The notes: a model not told the origin generated them from the sequence alone. Numbered from the stretch's first letter, positions 12,601 to 24,057 are shown. The stretch is DNA of 64,000 nucleotides from Guillardia theta CCMP2712 (GCF_000315625.1 NW_005434636.1:141777-205776); one strand, 5' to 3'. Numbers and translations: made by a program.

Positions 12601-13280
12601 CCTCTCTGTCGCGCTTGTGTGTAACAAACACAATCAATCTCAATACGACCTTCCTCCCTACCGAGCCCAATCTCCCAGTTCCATCTCCATGTCAGGTTGA
12701 CAGTAGTCCGGGTTGAGAGATGGCTGTATCAGATGTGGCAAGACACAACACCAACAGCTCCTAGACTAAGTGTGTTTCATGCTCATCTCGGATTCTGTGC
12801 ATCAATGTTCGAACTTCATCTCCTTTTCGTCCGCCCGATGCCATGGCCGTCGCCTAGATTCATGCCATGGATCTATTTCCGGGGAGCGCCGGATCGAGTT
12901 GGCTTAATAATTTAATGTTTTGAGTTAAAATGTGAAAAATATCAGTTCATAATTGAAATTTGCCAATTAAATTCTGAAGTTCTTATAGAATGTGATGCCA
13001 ACCTCAAAATCACGCTCCAGCGGTCCGAATTATGGGAAGTTGGCAACTTTCACAAGTTGAAAGTTTCAAACTTGCAAGTCATTGTCGGCATGGGACGGAT
13101 CGCTATGGGAGTCAGGGAGACGAAGGAGAGAAGAAGACAGGATGTGGAAGGCAAGGGCGCGATGAGAGGAGACACCACTGATCGAAGCAAGGGACGGCTG
13201 AAGGATACATTCATGTGTACTCAGTCAAAGACTCGTGTTCTTGATCCTAACAGGTATCATTGAAGAGCATCGATCAGCAA
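12601..13280. other. intergenic, partly AT-rich
   Basis: Lies between the divergent TIR-like and WW-domain genes and probably holds both promoters. Positions 12905-12990 are AT-rich. No coding sequence recognised. Confidence 0.4.
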
Positions 13281-16200
13281 ATGAAGAAGACGGGCCTTAT
13301 GCTGAAGCTGTTTCTTGTGTTGATGCTTCGAGGGGCATGTAAGGAAGGAGTGGAGGCAGAATTCGAGGACTGGGTTTCGCAGATCCTGCCTTGTCATGCA
13401 CGTTTGCAACAAGCGACGATGCCAAGATCCGATGGCGTGTGCTCTGAGGGGATTCTCATGTTGAGAGGAATGGGGCATGGTCGGTCGTCAAGATTGATGC
13501 TGAGAGGAGGAGCAGACAACACTCAGGTGTATGGTAGTAACACAGGCAAGGAACGATGTTGACTTTGTCTTGTGAAGAGTTCCGAATGGAAAATGTACAT
13601 GTCGCGGTCACTCAAGAAGCCATACTGGGTGAGTCTTGAGACTTCCGTCGCTGCGCCTGACCAGCATCGACAGGTCAACGTCAGGACTGGAATCACCACC
13701 TGGCAACAGCCAGCGGTGTCGGCTCCTCCGATGCCACGGCCTGCCATGGCGTCCCCTGCCCCGCGCCCACAAGTTGGAGAAGAAGTTTCAAGGAAGCGAC
13801 TCAAGCAGGAAGTCTCCTCAGAATCGCCAAGACCGGCCGATGGTGCCGAGACGAACAAGTGGGAGAACAGGACGAGAGAGCTGGCAAAGAGACTGTCGGA
13901 CTCGCTGGTTTCAATGATGTCTTCGAGGGATGCTCCTATGGGTCAAAATGGAAGCGTGACACTCAAATCCTTCTTTGACGCGAAGATACAGAGACTGAAC
14001 GAGAGTCTGATATCAGAGCAGGTCGATGACGGGGCCCGAGACGAAATCATGTACAAGATGCAATGGTTTCGGAGTGTACAGCAGCTGCTGAGTGAGGATT
14101 TTGTTGATGGCTTCAACCCCCCTGCGCCGACAACCAGGCGCGAGAAAATCAGGCAGTTTTTCGAGCGAGACATGGCAGCAACCTTGCAAACCATCCCGAG
14201 TTCAATTGGTCTGAACAAGATCAAAGAGGTACGGCTGCAGCACTGGCCTGCATCATGAATGATCTCACTTGTTAAAACAGACGGATTGGGTTGTTCGATA
14301 CTCCAGATCACAGAACAAAGAGTACTGGGTGAACCGACTGACTGGACAGACCAGTTGGACTCCTCCTCAACTCCCGAATTTCACTCCTCTCGAAGAGTTC
14401 TACATAGATCAGATGAGGTAAGACAGGGCTTGCCCGACTTGTCCTGAGGGAACCTGATGATGACTCCTTGATGGCTGTGTCTGTGACTAATCGGTGATGA
14501 CTTTAATCTTTGGCCGATCATCTAGAAATGTTTTTGTGTCTCATGTCTTTTCCGTTGTTTGTCTGCCCTCAGACCTTGTCTTCGATGAAGTTCTGCGTCC
14601 TTCTACTGACATTCGCGGCGCAGCGAGCTGAATCAGACGCTGTGGAAGTCCTGGGACCATGAAGGGGAACAGTCAGAAACACAGCACGAGCCTCCGATGA
14701 GCGCAGCAGAAATCCCAACGGACCTCACAAGCTTCCTCTCCGGTGGCATTCTTGGCTCTCAGGTGATGAGCTGTGAAGTGTTTGTGCCGCCTCCTCTTCA
14801 TAGAGGCGCCTGATTTTGTGACAGGGTGCAGCGGTCGATGACTACAGAGATGAGGACTTGGAGGAGATTCTCGCTGAGTTTGGTTTCAGGGTGAGAGACG
14901 GTGAGGGAGTGCGAGAGTTTGTTTGTCTTCAGGTACTCACTGCACATGTGAAGGTGACGAGTTCCCCAAGGTCCTTGGCCTCAAGGTCAGACATCGAGTG
15001 AGAGAGTCTCCGTCGATAACTGTTGGGCAGGACTTTGACGAAGTCTGCAATGAGACCTTTTCAATGCTTGGAAACTTGAGCGAGGTTCCTGGCGCAAAAG
15101 ACTTCGTCACTGCAGCAAGGAGACTGCTGGAGAAGAAAGAAAACAGCTCAGGTGCCTTGCCCAGCACCCGAACTCCTCTAAGACTCTCTGCAGCCCCGTT
15201 GCAGAACTTGAGAGAGAGCCTTGAACAAGACAACCTGACTCTCAATGAGTTTCTTCAAGAGGTACAACGAGACACCTCAAGCTCAGGACATGCGCTGTCC
15301 AAGGTGGCGGAGGAGGCTTGCATCCAGTCGCTCAACGACCTTCCTCTGCGACTCGACCATGAGACTCTGAGCGCCTCGGAGCGCGTCATGATGTGGAAGA
15401 CCATGGCGAGGAGCAACTGCACTCTGTGGGGGAGGATGGACTTAAACCTGAGCACGAGCCTGCAACGCCCCAAGCTGATCCCCCAAGACTTTCCCAGCTT
15501 GTCTCTGGCCTTAGGTTTTTTCCTGCTCGATGACAGCTGGGGGGCTGAACGCTCATGCTCTCTGCAGGACTGCTCCTCCACACCAACCGCACCCTCTTCC
15601 TTCACGCCTCGGAGGTGCAAGGATGTGGACTGTGGCCAGACAGCTGCAAGGAGCAGATGGTCGTCCCCAAAGGCTCCTCCCTCTACTTCACCTCTGACAG
15701 GGTCTCCATGCCTGCATGCGACCTGTGCGGTCTGCTCCTGATGCTGCTCCAGGAGCTCGATCACCACTGGTACATGGAGGAGAACAGCAGCGGAGTGATG
15801 CTGGGCTTGAAGAGTCTGCGGGAGGAGGAGGACGATTTGGACTCCCCATCGTTCTGCATCCAGGGTAAAGGATGGAAGTTCGAGAGCTGCTCCTTGCAGA
15901 GTGAGAACGGGACCGTCATTATGGCAGAGCTTGAGGTTCCTGACATGGGGGATGCGTGAAGCTCAGGGTTGTCAACAGGCTGAAGTTTCAGTGATCCGCA
16001 GCTCCATCGGAGGCTCGGGGACTTCAGAAAGGGCTGGAGATCTAGGAGCAGGCATGTGCTCGAATGCGATCCAAGCTTTCGAGAAAAGCCGGTCTGTCTC
16101 CTCCTCCTCCTCCTCCTCCTCCTCCTCCTCCTCCTCCTCCTCCTTCTCCTCCTTCTCCTCCTCCTCCTTCTCCTCCTCCTTCCTTTGCTGCTACCTCTAC

Positions 16201-17086
16201 TCATCCTCTCTTGAACAAGCTTCCTTCCTCCCTGCTTTCCTCGCTTGGGGCGACTGCCGCTCTGTTCATCTCTCTCTTCATGCTCCCCTGCTAAAGAGAT
16301 CGTGACAGGATCAATGTAACTGAGAGTAATGTGAGCCACGTCCTGTTCGCCGCATGTCGATTTCTTCATCATACGCAAGGAAGCATCATGAGGTCTCCTC
16401 CTCCCCCCTCTTCCCCCCTCTTCCCCCCTCCCTCCCTCCTTGTCGGCCTCAATCTGTGCCATGTGACAGCACGTCAGATGTCGCTTGGAAAAGTGTGGTG
16501 TGGCTCTGTGGCTCAACAACTTTGCGCACGTTGACGTCACTGAATCCTCTCTCACCCCGCACGGCGAGGAAGGAGCTTCTATCTTCTTCCCAGGGAAGGA
16601 GTGCGAGTGCGGTTCCCACGACGAGCTTTCAACCAGCAACCAACAGGAACTTCTCTTTCACTTCTGCTTCCGCTCTCACGCCTTCAGCTTTTCATCTTCA
16701 TCTATCATCACCGCTGCTGCTGTCTTCTCCTCTTCTGCCCTCTGCTTCCCTGCATGCCTCATGCCTTCTCCTCTTCTGCCCTCTGCTTCCCTGCATGCCT
16801 CATGCCTTCTCATTTCCATCCTTCCCCTACCTTCTCCTTCCCAATCTCCCGACATCCTGCAGTCCTCCTCCCGCTCTTCCTCCCTCACTGACGTCTCATT
16901 CTTCAGTGTGAGCTTGTCATGCGATCTTGCCGAGTTTCCCGTCCCGTTTGGCTTCCTCAGGACTATCAAGGTGAAGCATCTGCCCTCAAGCAACACCTCT
17001 CAACCGCTCCAGGTGGGGAGCTGCCGGAGACGTGCCCGTACCAAAAGGGATGGAGGCTGGAAACAGAAAACTTACAAGTAGTTTGA
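13281..17086 (+). CDS. signal-peptide protein with two WW domains
   Basis: The function is unknown. The ATG at 13281 opens a signal peptide (MKKTGLMLKLFLVLMLRGA); residues up to 82 include SSRLMLRGGA, like a short transit-type segment. Exon 2 (13578-13628) joins in phase 0 and starts WW domain 1, completed in exon 3 from 13674 (WKMYMSRSLKKPYW then VNVRTGITTWQQP). A helical region follows. WW domain 2 is in exon 4 (14281-14417: DWVVRYSRSQNKEYW, VNRLTGQTSWTPP). Further exons read DLEEILAEFGF, then a long exon to about 15514, a splice to GLLLHTNRTLFLHASEV (15559 on), then GKECECGSHDELSTS (about 16475) and a last exon ending at the stop 17084-17086. The apparent stop at 15957 is avoided by a donor at 15954 (gtgaag). 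Borders after 14420 are less sure. WW domains bind proline-rich partners; a signal peptide on such a protein is odd. Confidence 0.55.
16098..16185 (+). repeat. (CTC)n tract inside an intron
   Basis: A pyrimidine triplet run lying directly after the donor of an intron of the WW-domain gene. Confidence 0.85.
16724..16806 (+). repeat. 41-bp unit, two tandem copies
   Basis: The segment around CTGCCCTCTGCTTCCCTGCA occurs twice, with starts about 41 bp apart, inside the last predicted intron of the WW-domain gene. Confidence 0.85.
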
Positions 17087-17251
17087 ATTCAAATTCATTT
17101 AAGGAGAGTGCGGCAAATCAGGGCCATTTGACACTCCCTCTATTTAATTGTGCGGGGGGATTTCCTGTATGCTCTTCGCGGCATCATCCTACAGCACAAA
17201 GTCACTCAACAACCCGGCGACATATAGAGGCAGAACACAAGGAGGAAGCGG

Positions 17252-19131
17252 TCACGTCGAGTTTACCTCCTCAGTGATGGTCCCTTCCGTCACGGTCTCA
17301 TCGCCAGCTTTGACAATCAGAGTTCCACCCTGGCAGGAAGAAGAGGAGGTCAAAAGTCAATACTCTAGTCAAGCACAGTATACCTGCTTCATGGTGGTCG
17401 GTTGACCTCCCATGACCTGCAAGTCGACCGCCAACGGTCAGGATTCAGTTTGAGGCATCGTGTAAGCATTGCCTTCGCTCGAATCTCATAAACTTTCCCA
17501 ATGATTTTGTCTTCGAAACTTACTTGTATGACCTTATGCTTTACCTGAAAGATGCTGTCACGAGCTAAAACTGACTGGCATCACGGCTCCTTCACCTGCT
17601 GCGAATCGACAAAAGTGCAAGGAATCCACCCTGATCTATTCCATGGATTGTCCATCTCCCGACATTGAATACAAATAGCATCCCCATCAAATTTGTCTCT
17701 AGAGATCTTTGTCAGTGAAGCAATCACAGACTTCGGTGCGCAGTATGACCTGTGCACTTCCACAACAAATTTTCCACTTGGATGAGAAATAATCCGTCCC
17801 CAGTCCTTCCTCGGTGGTGTTGGGACGTTTCGTGACTAGGGGAATCAATAATCAATCGTCCACCTTCTCATCGTACGCAAGGAACATGGTGGCTTTACCT
17901 TGACCCCATTTGCAGTCGCCGCATCATGTTGCATGACCGGCTGAACTTGAGAATAATCTGGAACCATGGCAGGAGAGGGCGGAGGAACTCCCATCGCCTG
18001 CGAATAAGATCCCATGCCTGGGGGAAAACTTCCCATGGAAGGGGGGAAATTTCCGATACCCTGGCAGACATTTCAATCTTCTGCGTTTGGCTACTTTCAA
18101 TACATACGGGCATGGGAATACTTGAGACTGGAACAAGAGTCGCTTCTTGGCAACGCACCAACTCTGACTCTGAGCCTGCAACAAGACAAGTTCATCAAAA
18201 TGGTCAGAGATACTGTAACTAGCATACCTGTAGAGCAATGAATAGTGTACCCCATAGTCCCATCTCCCCTCGGATAAAACCTTCGCTTTATCATGGATAC
18301 ACTTGGTCCATCCATAGTAGCGACATAACAAAATCCCGTTGACTATGTTCAAACAATCAAGACTTGGAAAAACCGACGTTGAACAAAGATTCACATGAAA
18401 TTCAATCCCGAATTCTCCTATCTCGCCTTCTGACACAAAGTTCAGCCCCGTGACCTGGACAAACATTCCATTCTCAGATTCATCATGGGCTGTTGTGGGA
18501 TGAAACCTGAGAAACAACCATCTGCGCTCGGCCTGGTCCTCCCGCCAAGGCTCCAAAACGAAGAAACCCCGTCTCGAGATGTAGAGGCATATGATCACTA
18601 CTTCGCCAGGTTCTCTGTTTGCCCACAGGGAGGTAACCAAAACAGACAACACGCAGTCAGATGTGCTAAGACAGTCCAAGGGCAAACAAGAAGACAGGCC
18701 ATAACTACCTGCTGATAGATGATAGCTGGTCGCCCGTACACAGGGGTGAAAGTCGCCTCCTCGTAGTACTGGATCTCTTCGGGCATTGTAGGAAAGCTCG
18801 CCTTGCCCGTACCACTCCACGAGCCAATCAGCCATGAAACCTGTTGCACCCCGTCCATCATCTGCTGCATTTGCATGCTCGGAGGGAACGCGAACGGGAC
18901 AACTCCAGGCATCATCGGCGGCATCATATGAGGATTGAATGGTGGACCCTCCCCGTACGGCATCCCGCGCCTGCTCTTTGCCTTAGGGTCAGCCGCATCC
19001 TCGGCAGGATCGCGGGGGCGGCGCGGGGGCCGAGGTTTGTGATTAGGAGAGGACGTATTGCTTTCTCGCAAGAGAGCTATCAGCCTCAGTTGCACCAACA
19101 AGAAGGGACCCTTGAAGAGGACGTTGTTCAA
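17252..19131 (-). CDS. n-terminal Met/Pro-rich, nitrobindin-like (THAP4/DUF1794) domain protein
   Basis: The core is a nitrobindin-family heme-binding beta barrel (the C-terminal domain of THAP4). Minus-strand exons give VSWLIGSWSGTGKASFPTMP, EEIQYYEEATFTPV, then after an intron RTWRSSDHMPLHLETGFLRF (from about 18630), MVVSQVTGLNFVSEGEIG, and finally VSMIKRRFYPRGDGTMGYTI (about 18290-18240). These are the family's conserved strands, including the H-x-E-x-G-F-L segment. Before it is a Met/Pro-rich leader (GPPFNPHMMPPMMPG). After it come a Pro/Met/Gly linker (GIGNFPPSMGSFPPGMGS) and a second, unrecognised domain (GRIISHPSGKFVVEVHRSY, DAICIQCREMDNP), ending GGTLIVKAGDETVTEG and a stop at 17252. 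The family binds heme and nitric oxide or peroxynitrite products. The start is uncertain; 19131 is only an upper bound for the last exon seen. Confidence 0.72.
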
Positions 19132-19789
19132 CGACCGAGTTCCAAAGGGATATCACCCAGCTCTCAACGACAAGAGACAACCTTACAGGGATTTCTTGCT
19201 GATGTTACCTGATCTTTCCCTTCAGCTTGATTACACTAGGCAATTCCCCTCGTTCTCGCTTCCCATCCCACAAAAAACTCCATCCAACCCAGGTTTTGAA
19301 TCTGACAAACACGTCAGTAGGGTATTTTATGATTGAAGAAGCCAAATGCGAAATGAGGCTGAGAAATAATTTGCTCATGAACAATCTTGCTACAAAAAGG
19401 AGTTTTTCATCCCTGCTATAGCTTGAATCTATGTAGTTTCATTTACACAAGAATTCCACTAACCAGCAACAAACCATGATTTCCCTAGTTCTCTCTTTCT
19501 CTCATACTCGGAACATGGGGAATTCCCTATCTATCAACATGTTCAAAGATAATCCAGTGTGTTTCCTTCCTCAGTGACTGCTGCTATCTGCTAACCGGCA
19601 ATGTGCCGTTCCTCAGCACGTGTGCTTCGACAAATCTGGAAATGTGACCTCACGCCTACCATTGATCAGCATGTCTTGCATTGCACATAGCAGCTTCTCA
19701 ATCGTCTTTTATCCTCGGTATCAATCTCTTTCATCCACTCGTTCGCTTCCTCTGCTTCTTCCTCCCTCCCTCCTTTCCTCTCCTCCCTA
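19132..19789. other. intergenic, no gene seen
   Basis: Mixed composition with no protein-like frame. May hold the 5' end or promoter of the nitrobindin-like gene. Confidence 0.4.
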
Positions 19790-20660
19790 CGCTCTCTTTC
19801 GCATTTCACATCTTAACCACCCACCCTTCGAATTCCATTACCCCACCCCTACGAACTAGAGACGTCTCTACCACCCAGCTAAGTTAAGTACCCCACCCTA
19901 ACAATTTGTCTTTTTTGTATCACCCCCTTGGTGATCCACCCACCTTAACTTGCTCAAATTAACCCCTCCTATGTCAGAGACCCACTCCCCTACCACCTTC
20001 ACGCCGTTACCCCTGGAAACTACGAACTAGGTACCACCCCCGAGCTATCCTTTTACCCACCCTCCCTGAGAAGATCACCCACCACCACGTTTAAGTATGC
20101 TCACCCCTCAAGATGAATACACCCTACCCCTACTTTCCTGCTGATACCCCATGTCTTTCCTTCAAAAGTACCGGTAGACAATAGTCCCTGATACCGGTAT
20201 CCGTATTACCTGACCCCTCCGATATCTGCCCGACTTGGTGAGCACCCGTACAATCCATCACACCAGCACCCTACCCTGCCATAGATCCCCCCAGGTTGAA
20301 ACCGCCTGATGATTATTCGGTAGATATTTCAATTGTCCATATAAATATTGAAAGATAAACATTACATTACCAATATTTATTTTGTTTGGGGGTATGATTG
20401 GAAATGTAGAAGGGGTAGGGTGGGTCCTATGAAAACGATTTTGAACGGAGAGAAGGGGGTACTTGATGGAAAAGGGGCGGTGGTAGCTCAACATGCAAGC
20501 AGAGGATCTTGGGCGAAGGGTAGGTGGGTACTTCTTGAGGACGCAGGGTGGGTACTTGTAAGAACAATTCAGTGGAATATGGGTGGGTGGGTGATGTACC
20601 CCCGGGTACAGTAGTCCACCAGACCGGTAACGGGTGACTGAAGGGATAGGTGGGGGTGGG
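19790..20660. repeat. mirror element: CCACCC-rich arm, then GGGTGGG-rich arm
   Basis: From 19790 to about 20290 the plus strand is studded with ACCCACCC and TACCCCACCC words every 10-25 nt. From about 20390 to 20660 it switches to GGGTAGGTGGGTA-type words. A short AT-rich spacer (about 20300-20390) separates the arms. The arms are roughly inverted in composition but not a perfect palindrome. No coding frame is convincing. The same layout recurs at 44.12-44.83 kb. Confidence 0.6.
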
Positions 20661-20761
20661 TTGTACACCGGAAGGTCAGGAGAGTTTTTCCCTGCGGTTA
20701 CGTGTGAGCTATGAAAGTTTATCAGGATCGTTCAAAGTTCTGAAGTTTCAAAGTTGGTGGT

Positions 20762-21370
20762 CAGAGCCTCACTGCCGTCCGTCCGAGCCCGGAACTGAAG
20801 CGCCTCCGGGCCGGCCGCGGCCGGGCGGCCGCCCGGCCGCGCGATGATCCGGCGGGGTCACCCCGCCGCGCGCGACCAGGGGGGCACTCGATGGTGAGCT
20901 GCGTGACCGAGGGGGATGCGCCGAGCCTCGGACTCGTGAGGGACGACGGTGCCGGGCCGCCGCCGCGCCGGGGCCGGCGACCACGGCGCGCGGCGGCGGC
21001 GAGCCTCGAAGGGCCCGGGGGGCCGGTACCGCCCGGGGGCGAACGGCCAGACAGTCATCGCGGCGGCCGGGGCCGCGACGCGAGCGGCCCGGCCCGCCGG
21101 GCGGCCACGCCCACCCGGTCCGATCACCCCCGTGACGGAGTCTTGCCGCAGTCATGAACTTCCAGCCGGCCCGGGGCCCGGGCGCGGCCAGTCCCGCGCG
21201 CCGCCGCCTGCCAGGCTGGACTCCGGGGGGCCTCCGAGTGCCTCGGCGGAGTCGGGCGGCCGCGCCCGGCGGCCACCGTCACCTCGGACAAGTTGCGGCA
21301 GTCACTCTCGGGCCGGCGGCTCACGGGCGTCAGCGGGCGTCAGCGGGCCCGCACAGCACTGCACTGATCA
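20762..21370. repeat. very GC-rich island (GGCCGG/CCCGG words)
   Basis: About 600 bp of extreme GC content with many GGCCGG, GCGGCGG and CCCGGG words, bounded by normal DNA. All six frames are open for long stretches only because stop codons are AT-rich. Related islands lie near 42.1, 57.7 and 59.8 kb. Confidence 0.65.
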
Positions 21371-21646
21371 CGGCGACTTGAATATCTAGCAGAAAGCTGG
21401 ACGAACTTTGGAAACCGAGTTAAGATGAGAAATTCGAGGCCCGTGACTCGAGACGAACAAAGCAGTTGACATTTGGAAGTAAATCATCTCATGCTTTGCT
21501 CCCGCCATGAACTTGTTTGGGTGCAGAAGGAATTCACTGAGCCTATCAAAGTTGGTGGAACTGGCCTACAGTACTGAGAGTCGAAGTGATAGGATAGCTT
21601 TTCTTTCACTTTCTTGTTACAATCCAATCAAGTTCATCAGTTTGAC

Positions 21647-22184
21647 CTATGTCGCCCAATCAAGTAGGAGTGGCAATGCGCTCCTTGGTTGTTCATTCGA
21701 CCATACCTCTGTGTTCCCGCTGGACGACATGTACCACTCGATCCACTCCTCCTCTAGCGGTCCTCCACCTCTCTCCTCCACAACCTGCTCCTCCTCTCCT
21801 GCCTCTTGCCCACCTCGAGCCTCTGAGCTGCCTTCCTCGACCTGCTGCTGGCTACGGGGCTTGCGCTCGTAAGGCCAGCGGGAGATTCCGAGGCGGCGGC
21901 ATGCGCTCTTGAAGGCGGTGAGGGAGAGACCCTGAGGAAAGAGCGAGAGTGAGGGAGAGCACAGAAGGGAGAACGAGAGTGAGTGAGTGAGTGATGGAGG
22001 AAGGGAGGGAGGGAGATCACGGGAGGGGTACCAGGGAGGCGGCAGCTTTTGTCTGTGGGAGGTGGAAGAGAGTTTTGAGGGAGGAGGCCTTGAGGCTGAC
22101 GCCCCTGGAGCCCTTGTAGTACATGAGAGAGCCTTGAAGGATCTTCCGTCTTGGATGGATCAGGACAGTCGTGCTGCTTGCCAT
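21647..22184 (-). CDS. RWP-RK domain protein, copy 1
   Basis: A small putative DNA-binding protein of about 145 residues. Exon 1 (22184-22032) begins MASSTTVLIHPRRK and ends LFHLPQTKAAASL. After an intron with gtaccc donor and cctcag acceptor, exon 2 (21931-21647) continues GLSLTAFKSACRRLGISRWP YERK. This is the RWP-RK motif of plant and algal NIN-like and RKD regulators: a helix, a Leu-rich AA-x-LG-L-x-LT-x-(L/F)K-x-x-CR-x-x-GI segment, then RWP. The usual RWPxRK is RWPYERK here, one residue longer. A Glu-rich tail ends EEEWIEWYMSS plus a copy-specific extension. RWP-RK proteins control nitrogen responses and gametogenesis in green lineages; the role here is unknown. Its twin lies 780 bp away in the same orientation. 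Confidence 0.72.
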
Positions 22185-22961
22185 GATGCTTGCTCGAGAA
22201 TGCAGAGAGTCAGCTTTGGTTCCCTATCGACGGTTTTTGCTGGGGGGAGATGCGATGGCCACAACAGTATATCCTCCGAACCCCCTCATGTTACGCCTCT
22301 CTCGATATTTTTTTACTACAGCTTCCTCTGTCATCATTTATCCGGTCGGATCCTGACGTTTTGACTCTGAGGCAGACCTCCGAATTCAGGAGCGACGTGC
22401 TCAGTTGCAACGGTACGTACAAGATACGTGGCAGTGGTGTCCTGACATGACTGCTGTCTGTCCGCTAGTGCGACATGCACGTGTTTCTTTCCGATTGAAC
22501 ATGTGCATTGCATGAAAGGACACATACTCAAGTGTTATCCGGCATCATCCCTTAGAGTCTTGAGTTCTTCAGGACTGGTCGGGCGTCATACTAAGATGCT
22601 ACAGACATACAGGTAGACTTACAAATTTTCTCAGCGCGCGGCATCATGAACACAGGACAAGTACATTCAGCCATATCAGACACGAGATAAGATGATAGAT
22701 TGATGGTCGTGACTGAAAAGGTCAGTCAGAAACAAAGGGGGAGCTATCATCACCTTACTCGAGTGCTCTATGCATAAAGCTGGATTATTGTATTGATTTA
22801 TTAGATACAAGCAGCTACTTTCCTCTATACAACTCTTTCCATGCCTCAAATCCCACCTTGCTCCCTTCAGATCCAAAATGCTTCACATGCATCTTTCATC
22901 TTATGTTACAGTTCCAAACACTACCTGCTTACTTCGCTGTCCTCCTCCCTTCGGATGACTC
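22185..22961. other. spacer between the two RWP-RK genes
   Basis: No gene seen. Probably holds the promoter of copy 1 and the 3' region of copy 2. Confidence 0.4.
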
Positions 22962-23523
22962 TCACAACTCGTCATTTTCGCTAGACGACATGTACCACTC
23001 GATCCACTCCTCCTCTAGCGGTTCCTCTTCCTCCTCCTCTTCCTCTTCCTCTTGCTGCTGCTGCTCCTCCTCCTCCTCTCCTGCCTCTTGCCCACCTCGA
23101 GCCTCTGAGCTGCCTTCCTCGACCTGCTGCTGGCTACGGGGCTTGCGCTCGTAAGGCCAGCGGGAGATTCCGAGGCGGCGGCATGCGCTCTTGAAGGCGG
23201 TGAGGGAGAGACCCTGAGGAAAGAGCGAGAGTGAGGGAGAGCACAGAAGGGAGAACGAGAGTGAGTGAGTGAGTGAGTGAGTGAGTGAGTGAGTGATGGA
23301 GGAAGGGAGGGAGAACGAGAGTGAGTAAGTGAGTGATGGAGGAATGGAGGGAGGGAGATCACGGGAGGGGTACCAGGGAGGCGGCAGCTTTTGTCTGTGG
23401 GAGGTGGAAGAGGGCCTGCAAGGAGGAGGTCTTGAGGAGGACTTCAGTCCTCTTGTTGCAGGCAGGCAGCAGCAAGCCTTGGAGGATCTTCCGTCTTGGC
23501 TGAACTCGGACGGTGACGTTCAT
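22962..23523 (-). CDS. RWP-RK domain protein, copy 2
   Basis: Paralogue of the gene at 21647-22184, about 133 residues. Exon 1 (23523-23374) encodes MNVTVRVQPRRKILQGLLLP through LFHLPQTKAAASL; exon 2 (23213-22962) encodes the same CRRLGISRWPYERKPRS core. DNA identity with copy 1 is near complete through the second exon and the GTGA-rich intron, while exon 1 has diverged upstream of the shared ALFHLPQTK-type end. The acidic linker has grown by CTC-repeat expansion into a long Glu run with QQQ, and the C-terminus is SSSENDEL rather than the longer tail of copy 1. The intron carries (GTGA)n, longer than in copy 1. Confidence 0.72.
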
Positions 23524-23957
23524 CTCGCGCTTTCGTGCCTTCTGCGGCAGTGGGAAATTCGACGGTCAAGATATCCGTGTACAGGTGGGGGATGGAGGGT
23601 GGGGTATTTGTACGGGGCGAGGGGGGTGAGGGAGGTCAGGAAGGGGGTAGTTCTGATTTGCACCCCCTAGGCGGACCCGCCGACGTCCATGTATCTTCCC
23701 GGGGCTCGATATCCGGGGAAAGCACGAGGTACCTGCAAGTTGAGTAAAACTTACCGGTACTGCGAGATCAGCTCGTGTCACCAGGCGCTGGGGTCGCATC
23801 GTCTCGATCCGACTGGATGCTGACAGTCGGTCATTTTCTGTCCCTGCGACCGCTCGGAACTTTCCGGTGCCCCTACAGCCTATCCTGGAGTCGATTTCCG
23901 TAGATCCCCTCTCTCCTACCTCCTGATCCCTCCCCCTCCCCTCCCCTCCCCTCCTCC

Positions 23958-24057
23958 NNNNNNNNNNNNNNNNNNNNNNNNNNNNNNNNNNNNNNNNNNN
24001 NNNNNNNNNNNNNNNNNNNNNNNNNNNNNNNNNNNNNNNNNNNNNNNNNNNNNNNNN
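23958..24057. other. assembly gap of 100 N
   Basis: Exactly 100 N, flanked on both sides by (CCCCT)n-type pyrimidine repeats, so the gap is a repeat-caused break whose true length is unknown. Confidence 0.99.

Noticed and set aside
20769-21389. Several long Pro/Arg/Gly frames in the GC island
   Set aside because: GC-rich DNA lacks stop codons; frames are open on both strands and no family is visible.
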